NCBI GenBank assembly: GCA_964019415.1
Contig: OZ025889.1
Coordinates: 1,701,501-1,765,500, forward strand
Length of the DNA stretch: 64,000 bases
Direction: 5' to 3'
Source of the DNA: Ianthella basta
Taxonomy: Eukaryota; Porifera; Demospongiae; Verongiida; Ianthellidae
Shown here one piece after another: positions 46,801-55,800 of the stretch. The position numbers and the translations under genes were made by a program. The number at the start of each line of letters is the position of its first letter. Within the stretch, counting starts at the first letter, position 1. A model generated the notes under the pieces. The model searched no databases. It worked only from the letters and a program-made list of their open reading frames with translations, and was not told the DNA's origin.

Positions 46801-49800
46801 AAGACCGCCAAGCTGTCAAATTAAAATCCTGGTCTAATTTTACAACTATACTGTATAGTGACGATGTAACCTTGATTTCAGCTATTAACCCATTAGCGCC
46901 GAATGACGCCTGTAGGCGTCATTTATTAGTTTGCGCGTAAGTTCGGATGACGCCTGTAGGCGTCATAACCGAAAGCACGCAATAAGCTTTGTATATTTTT
47001 CGCTACGAGCCTTGCAAGGACACACCACTTTCGAAGGATAGATAGCAGTAACGGAGCTTTGAACAGCTGCCTTGTCCCATACCTTACTTGCGTCCAAAGC
47101 CTGCACTCGAGCGCCAAAGTTCGCACTCAGTACGCAACGGGTGAAGGTGAGTTTATTACACGACGCAGCGACTAAACCAGGGCGAGCAGGAGTATTGAAG
47201 TCTTATGAGACGACCCTTCCATCTTTCTGCCTGACATTGGCAACACGGCGCTCTTCTTCCTATCGTCTCGGGCCCGAATAAAGTTAAAAACCGTGACACA
47301 CCGAATAGCTCGCGTGCGTCGCCATTTTAATTTCGGCACCTGGTGCACGGCGCGAATTTTAAACTTCAGCGCTAATGGGTTAAAGTAAAACATGGTAAAC
47401 TCAAACTGTCTTTCTGCATACTCTGGCAGACCCAACATCAAAATTCTCTTCCACCAGACATCCCCACAATAGCACACAGTACTCACCCACACAAGTGAAG
47501 CCATCTTCTTGTAGCGTGTATCCTGGTCTACATGAGCAGTAGTGGCTCCCAATGGTATTGTGACACATGTGGTCACATCCGCCATTGTTAGTGTCACATT
47601 CATTAACATCTGATGCAGTGGGTAGGAAAAGGAATACAAATAATTGGTAAATATTGCTTTCCACTGTTGCAAAACAGTGAGCCACATGGTATCACTGTCA
47701 CAATAATGAATGTTACTAATGTCCACCTGTGCCTGGTGTGCATCTTCCTTTGGCTCAATATAATGTAGTTTACCTGGAGGCAACATAACACAACCTAGCC
47801 ATTAGTGATTATGGCAAACCATACAATAAGTGTCCAGGTGGCTCATCTTGCTTATGACCACTTTCGTCAACCACTTGTGGTTCTCATTTTGCAGAGGCCA
47901 GTCAGGTTTTTCTATCTTCTCCTCAACTTTCTCACAAAGCACAGCCACATGTTTAGAGGTTGTGGTGAGCCATTGTGAGAGGGTGGTAATTTAGGCCGTT
48001 CCACTGGCTTTTTCTGTCCACATCTATTCTGCCAACTGCTGCTCAAACTAATGATTTCAGTTCAATTGCTGTTCACTATACAGCAGATTACAACTAAATA
48101 AATTGAGCCCAAGCCTGTAATTCTTGGTACCTTCTCCAATACAACCTATTATACAGTGCTGTATTTAGAAATTCCTTGGGGGGTGTCAGGTGAAATTTGG
48201 ACCCCCCCAAATAAACGTTCCCCGGTCCAAACATTTCAAAATATTTGGACTGCCTTTGAAATATAAGTTCCGCCTACATTCTACACATAGAAATAGCACC
48301 ACCAAAGGAAATGGCAGCTAACACTGAGCGAAGTGGCAGATACTAGCACATGTAAGGGGAGCCAAGAGAACATTGATCAAGATGACCATGAAAAAGTCGG
48401 CTTGAGTGTCATGTACTTTTATGAAGTTCAAATTCCCATGCATGTATATATATTGTGGCTGATGATAAAAATGAATTACATACCAAGTAGCTATTACGCC
48501 TGGAAACCCCAGAAAGTAAGCATAGATGAGGGAGTCCACATATTTCACAGGATCATAGCACCAAGATAAAAACCGGTCAGGCCATAGATGACGTAATGCA
48601 AACTAGGGGGGTCTGGAGGCATGCCCTCTGGGTAATTTTTGAAATCTAGATGTTCTGTGAGTACTTTTGGAGCAATTCTAAGCCCATCAACACTCCATAC
48701 TACACAGTATGATAAACTGTAACATAGACCAACAGGCAATTACAGCAGGAAAGGCGATCAAGTGCCATGAAACGGGCAATACAATGCATTGAAATATGAA
48801 GATCGCGCATTAAAAATCGAAGTGGTTTGTTAGCTGTCTCTCCAACGCTAGGCAGCACAAATCTCTCCTTCCCTTGACTAGAAGACACCATCGACACAAT
48901 TTTGTGTGGCGATTGATTAACACACCATTTAGCGTGTCAGAAAACATCAAAAAACCTCACGCATACATCCGTAAAATGGCTGCTGCCGTTAAGGTTGGTT
49001 AGAGGACTAAGTATCTGGCTATTCCTTGTTCAAACTAAGTCCTGCAACACTTTAACAAGACCACTCTGCTTTTAGAACGTTGTTTAACCTTAGGCCAGTA
49101 CCCCCCTCCAATTTGAAAGTGCATTTAAAATGCATATCTTCAATATTTAGAATTTTTGTTCCAGCAGCAAAAACCGGTCCGGCCATGGCCGGATCGGCCA
49201 GACTGGTGCTACGGTCCTGTTTCAGGGTAGGTCCAAAGATTTCAGTCCATTTCTAAAGTATTTTTCCGGGGGTCCAAATATTCCAAAATATTGGGACCGA
49301 GGGTCCAAATATTTCAAAATATTTGGACTTGGGAGAAGTCTTTCAGGGGGTCCAAATTTTTCATAACAGGGGGACTGAGGTTCAAAGAATGAAGGGAGGC
49401 GGCACTACCTTAACATAGCTTGCTTAATTATCAAGGGGGGGGGGGGGGGGGGGAGATTACAGTAAAGGGAGCGAATGCCCCCCTCCCGTATCCCTGCTGC
49501 AGCTTCATTACCCATAACCTTTGCTGTAGGGGCAAATGCTGTTATGAAACTATGCACTACAAATGACAGTACTACACATTACCTCAGATCTACCCATGCA
49601 TTCACAAGCACCCACCATCACATGCATGTCCATCCACATTAAGGGTATAGGTAGCATCACAGGAACAGGTGTATCCTGGCACTGTGTTGGTGCAGTGCTG
49701 TTGGCATCCACTGATTCCTTCAGCACATTCGTCAATATCTGTATAATACAGGTAAATGCATAGTTATAATCAGGCTAACAAGGTGCAGCAGGTAAAGGGT

Positions 49801-52800
49801 GAAAGTGGCACATTGTAATCTCATGTTACTATAGATGGACTACATTTAATTTAATGCAAGAAATGGAGTCTGGTTATACAGGACTCTTTGAGTGTTGATA
49901 CAGTGAACCTGTCTAGGATGGTCAACGTGTTAGGCAGTCACCTCTCTAAAAACAGCCAGCCTCCCTGGTCCCAAATAGCACTGAAACATTGCAATCTATG
50001 TATCTCTGTAAAGCAGCCACCTCTCAATGTCATGCAGTTAGAACTGACCACAGGTGGCTGTCTGATACAGGTTTCATTGTACAGTCATCTAAACCAGGGA
50101 TAATTCTGTCAGCTTTCTGAGCTCCTCATTTTATATTTGCTATTCATTTCTGCCCAGGAATTGTCCTGTTTTTGTGTTCATGGGCTCCAGAAAATGATAC
50201 ACATTGTATTTGCCCACAGCCCTCAGAATGGTTGCAACATTACCATAAATTTACCTGTTTCACAATTTTGCCCGGTCCATCCTGTAGCACAGCTACAAGT
50301 CTCTGGTAGCACACACTCCCCATCATTCAGACACCCTCCAGTGCAGATTGCTGGGAGACAGAGGCACAAGAGAGAATCTTAGCAGCAGAAACTTACGAAC
50401 ATGACTAATAAATGAAAGTGTACCATGGAGACAGTGCAGCAGAAGCACAGTGCACTCTAATTATATTAATGTATTTAATGGTAAACACACTCTTTGCATG
50501 TTACATGGTTCAGACCAGCCTAGTTCTAACAAAGTAGAATAACCCAACTCCATTAGAATGGCATCAACATAGAGGTTGACTATCATTGTACTTATTGCCT
50601 CAGTCTGAAAGATCAATAATAACTCAGGATTAACGAATGAGCCATCATGGCTTTCAAAGTCATTGATGTAAGTGTACTAGTATGTGCCCCTGATTGATAC
50701 TACTTTCAACCAATATATTCACATCCATTGATCAAAATGAATAATTATGCTCTTTGATCCAATATGCCATCCATCTTCTTTACACTACGAAGGATGCATA
50801 TAAGTGTTCAGTATGCATCCACAATGCATGACTAAGTGTTTCATTCGCTGTACTTACGCAGACACATTCTGAGGTCCAGATGTAATTCATATCCTGGATC
50901 ACACTGACATATGCGGCTGCCAGGTGTGTTGGTGCAGTCATGATCACAGCCTCCATTGTTATCAGCACATTCATCAATGTCTGTAATCATACAGGAGGAG
51001 GATAAAGAGGATATCAAAATGACTACTCATAACCCAAGTACTGTACCAGGACATGATTACAATAATGAGGTGCCCATGCAAAACTGGACCTTCCATTTAC
51101 TGTATTTTACTATTCCAAAGCACAGCAATATTCAAACAAACTCAAATATGTACAGCACTGGCCACATGCTCACCGTCACAAGTGAGTGCAGCATCATTCT
51201 GTGTGAACCCTGGTCTGCAAGTGCAGTGCCTTCCATCTGGGTCCAAATTAGCGTACTCTCTGCACAAACAGCTGTAGGACCCTTGGCTGTTGCTGCAGTC
51301 ATCTGAACAGCCTCCATTGTTTGACAGACACTCATCCACATCTGAAAGTGAGCATGGAGAGATAATTTACACCTGTGCTCACTTCATTCTATAACCTATA
51401 CTCTCATACTGACTAGTTTATTAAGCTAGACTCACTTCACATTAAGGTAGAACTGAAAATAATTGCTACAGAGGCAAAAGTGGGTCTAGCAGAGGTCATC
51501 ACCATTTATAGAAGATTGACCAACCATATCAATTTAGTTGGCTTCTGCTAATAAGGGAACAACAATGACACTTCACTGACACCTTGAATTTGACACTGTG
51601 CATGTCAATTCTCTTTTGCCTTCACAGACTGTTTGATATGGTGGGTCATACCCATGGTGCATTTCAAAACTTGGGTTGCCATATCGATGGCTCAGGACTC
51701 GAGCTGTATATACATTGTATCGCACACCAAGTGATCTATAACTATTACGTAACTCATCACTGCAAACTACAAACACAGTCACCTTGTCCACAGGAAGATC
51801 CAGTCCATTCTGGGGTACAAGCACATTCATTCGGAGACACACATGTTCCTCCATTGGCACAGGATGGATCGCATACAGCTGAAGGATAACATAATTATAC
51901 TGTAAGTACAAATGTGTAAGCACCATCATTTCTCACACAGCAACTGTTGAAGCTTTCCACTTTGTGTGAGGATGCCCTACAGTTATTTCATGTATGCACT
52001 CATGGAATATGTTCGATGTGCAGAACATTGCTTAATCCTTTCCCATGCATGCAGTAGTGATTCTGACAGTTGCCATTGACTAAAGTTGACAGATATGTCA
52101 ACTGAGAGAGAGGTTCACTATAGAAGCCTTTCCACATAATGGTATTGTTATTGCAACATGTAAGCAAGAAGGGATGATGAGCTATCCATGCCCATGTACG
52201 TACTACAAAAGACATACTACCATTCTTAGGATAGTGCGTGTGGGTGCTAGTTTTGCAAGCCAGATAGCTACCTTGCCCCCATTTTTACAGATTATGTCAT
52301 TGCTCGGGACGTAGGGTCTGGTGAAAAGACTATACCGTTTGCTCTGAGCCACCAGAAATTGGTGGTTCAGTAATTTGCAGTTTCTGTGGAGATAACAGTA
52401 TTCACAGCAATTAACACATTGTAATCGTGAAAGATAAGAAGAGTGCAACTGTAGAGGCTCATATATAGTTGTGTTGATGATACACTGATGTGAAATTCTT
52501 GAGCAAGACCTGTACGCAGTTGACAAAGACATCCGGGTCGAAAGGTCCTGCATTTGATTTATCTTTACCAGTTGTGTCTTGCTCAAGAATTTTGTATCAG
52601 TGTATATGAAGAGTGCTCAGGCTGACAAAGGGGTGACAATTGGCATGAGTAAGGAGCTTGTGCTGCATTTGTAAGAAAGACTCTCACCAGCAGAAACCCT
52701 ATGGAAGATAGCTGGCACAGTTAGCAGACAGATGGATTCTCTTGTACAAATGATGACCATCTTTGACACAAACAAAGTGTGCAGCCTATTGCAGCAGATC

Positions 52801-55800
52801 TCTAGCTATGGCAGTACCACTGTCCAAGCGAACACAACCAGAACACCACCAAATGAGCACACAAGTTGTAACACTTAGTGGAATGATTACATATATCTGC
52901 ATTCTCGTTAACGGAAGTTACTAATTGATTCTGCACTTGGAACTAAAATGGCATGGGATATTCACCACGCAGAGCATACCTTGCCGAGCGATAATGTAAA
53001 TCTGTAAAAATGGAGGCAAGGTAGCAGCGTGGCTTGTGAAACTATGTAACTGCAAGTGTGTGTGCTTGCATGTATGTGTGCGTGTGCTTCCATATCACCA
53101 TGCATTCTGCAGTGCCATCAAGGACACAGTGATATAGGAATGTTGGTACATATACTTTAGTAGAACTTGTGTTGTCTCACTACTACAGACATAGCTAATT
53201 TGACATGATGAAGGGCTTACGATTGCAGCTACTTCCCAATTGCTGGTATCCAGAGCAACATTGAAAGCTGCAGTAGTAGGCTGTTCGAGAGCTAGTGCGT
53301 TGTCTTTGACCTTGTCTAGACCTGCATGAAAAGGTACCATGTATTAGACAGTCATTATCAGGGAATGTGGCCGCATATGAGACAGCTTCCTTATCTATAT
53401 AGCTGTTCCATACTACAATGGGTTAATTTACAGACATCATATGGAAAATCAGGAAAGTATTTCTGCATTACCATAATACTCTTTCTCCATTCCATTCAAA
53501 TTTCAAAGCAACACTAATTTTAGCAAATTTTCCACAAAAAAACTTGAGAATGCAGATTAAAAGGTTTGAAATCACTGTTTCTCAAGACATGCAGTCAGAA
53601 ACTGCTCAGGGGAAATGCCTGCAGCAGCATTGTGCATGTATTTCATAAATTATGTACTGGTCCAATCATGAAATGGTTGTACTGAAAGTTGTACATGATA
53701 CTTCAGCACCCAAATCGATCAGATAGCTAGGGTTGCTCACATGTACAGACCAGAATACCATAAACGTAAACATTTTTGCTCTGGAAATACTTTTGCTTTG
53801 TTAGCTGGCACCATTACACTGCAAAATAAGGTCCATGACATATGCAACATATACGTTACTCGCATAATTTTATTATATCTTCCAGCTAGTTTGTAGAGAC
53901 AATGTACCTTACCATACCTTAAAGGACTGCTCTTCTCAATAGTCACGAGACAGGCCGTTGCAGAAGCCAACAAGCAGGCACAAAAGGAGGTAGTCACGCA
54001 ATCATTGAAGCATAAGATGGGCATGCACTTCAATGCAAACACATCATGTCTTCTCTCGCCTAAGCTACGCACGTATGGTCATGTCTTGGCTCAACGCTGT
54101 CATGCAATGTTCCACTGGAGCTTGGACAGTGCTGCCACAAAGCGCAGCCATGCCCGTTCTCCATGCATTGCAACTGAGTGATTCCAGTAAGAATATTTTT
54201 ATGTACGTAACTTTGCAAAAATTCCATGTGAATATCTTATCTGTACATAAAAAGGTTCTTCTGCAAATTTGTTACCTGCGAAGGTTTTTTCGTTTAACTT
54301 ATATGAATGATCTATTAGATCCAGAGATTCTTGACACCAATAATTTAATAAGTGACTTCCTTATTAAGCTATATGACATGGATACTATAACAATATGTGC
54401 ACATTATGGAGACTGCGGGTTGCTTTTGAACTTCTGCCCATAAATTAGAGTGTGTGAAAGTATGTCGATTAATTCATAATTAAACGTACCTTCGTCTTGA
54501 TCGTCTACATCTGCCCCATCCAAATACGCCACAACTGGTGTAATAGTATTCAGTGTAGTATTCCGTTACATAGTAAGTGGATGTATAGTACTGACGTGAA
54601 GAAGCAGATACTTCACAAGCACTGCAGGAACAAAGAACCAAGTGTCATATTAAATGTATCATACTTACAGCTATACCATGCAACTAATATTCACATGTGA
54701 ATGCTAAATAGAAGATTAAGTGGGGATGAGTTGTGTGTTGGAAACTAGATTAGGGTAGTATATATAATGCTTACATGTACACACAAAATAGTGTGAACAA
54801 AAGTTGCATATTCTAGCTTAATGACCCATTGGCTACCATGCTATGGAATATCTTGTGTCTTCTATAGAATTTCATGCGTATAACTGAGAGGGTATGTCCT
54901 TTATCTACTACTACCATTGCTCAGTAAGCAATATTTTGGCAAGCAGGACTAGCGGTTTTATAGTATAGAATCGATGGTCCAGGAGTTCATTTGTGCCAAA
55001 ATATAATAATTATCAGTTCATGTGGATTCCAGCAAGTGATCCAACCCAAACAATGAGAAAGGTTTCAAGAGCAAAATATTAGGAAATGACAATGGAAGCA
55101 TGCGGTATGCATGTGACGACAGAGAGTATACAAGCTTGTTTGGGTGACTCATCAGAAAGAGCTCCTCCTGCTAGCTTTGCTAATCATGGCTTGCTGCTGA
55201 ATTGAGAGATTTGGGATGATGCCAAAGGCACTTTTAAAGTAGCTCATATATGCATGTTTTGGAACATGTCCATCCAGCTGGCCATAAAGGCATAGCCTGT
55301 CTTTCCCCATATAAAAGATTGAGCGTGCCTGACTGCCAGTAATAATCATTATTTTCACATTTTCAGCTGATATCAGACAGCACAGTAGTGCTGTCTGTGT
55401 AGGGATGGTAGTGGTTGTTTGTATGCTGTAATACAACCGGAAAGTAGTGCTACTCCTGAACAGTAGAAAGAACCAGCACAAGAAACCGCCTACAAGGAAG
55501 GGAGGCTGTACAGTATACATCGCTAGCCTTACTTTGACGCGCAAGTGCGCCGTCGTGTAGAGAGCGTCGAAGCCTTTTTCCGTGTTTCGTCTTTTTCTTC
55601 TTCTTCTTCTCCATCAGCTGTAACTCCCAAACCGTAGGGAGTAAGAGAATAATTTACCCACAGTTCTACAGTGATTTTGACGGGTAAGTTCCTTTTGTAA
55701 GTTTGATGACTCTGCGAACAAGTCCACAAATGGAGATTTCCAGACCTTAGGGAGGTGACCCTGAGAGAAAGACGCCATCTTACGCTACACGTTTTACGAC

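Larger units (their letters stand above)
42544..47486. other. Intron 9 of gene C (4.9 kb), transposon-rich
   Basis: It holds the dispersed repeat at 43562-43985, a helix-turn-helix-like ORF at 44501-44740 and a palindrome at 45003-45100. It also has a MITE arm at 46397-46435 and a piggyBac-like MITE at 46885-47383. The stretches 42544-43560 and 45260-46390 show no clear feature. Gene B has only 0.5 kb at this place. Confidence 0.7.

Noticed and set aside
51573..51782. Open minus-strand frame continuing after exon 4 of gene C
   Set aside because: It has no domain pattern and no counterpart in genes A or B. No well-placed phase 1 donor is found at its end; a strong splice structure exists at 51783.
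52000..52215. Minus-strand ORF with LLTCC and NGNCQ, resembling an EMI end exon of gene C
   Set aside because: It has a poor acceptor, no donor after NGNCQ, and lacks CCxGF. The exon at 53221-53321 fits in length, phase and motif, so this is at most a decayed duplicate.
54033..54443. 136-residue plus-strand ORF inside intron 2 of gene C
   Set aside because: No motif, AT-rich chance composition, and no counterpart in other copies.
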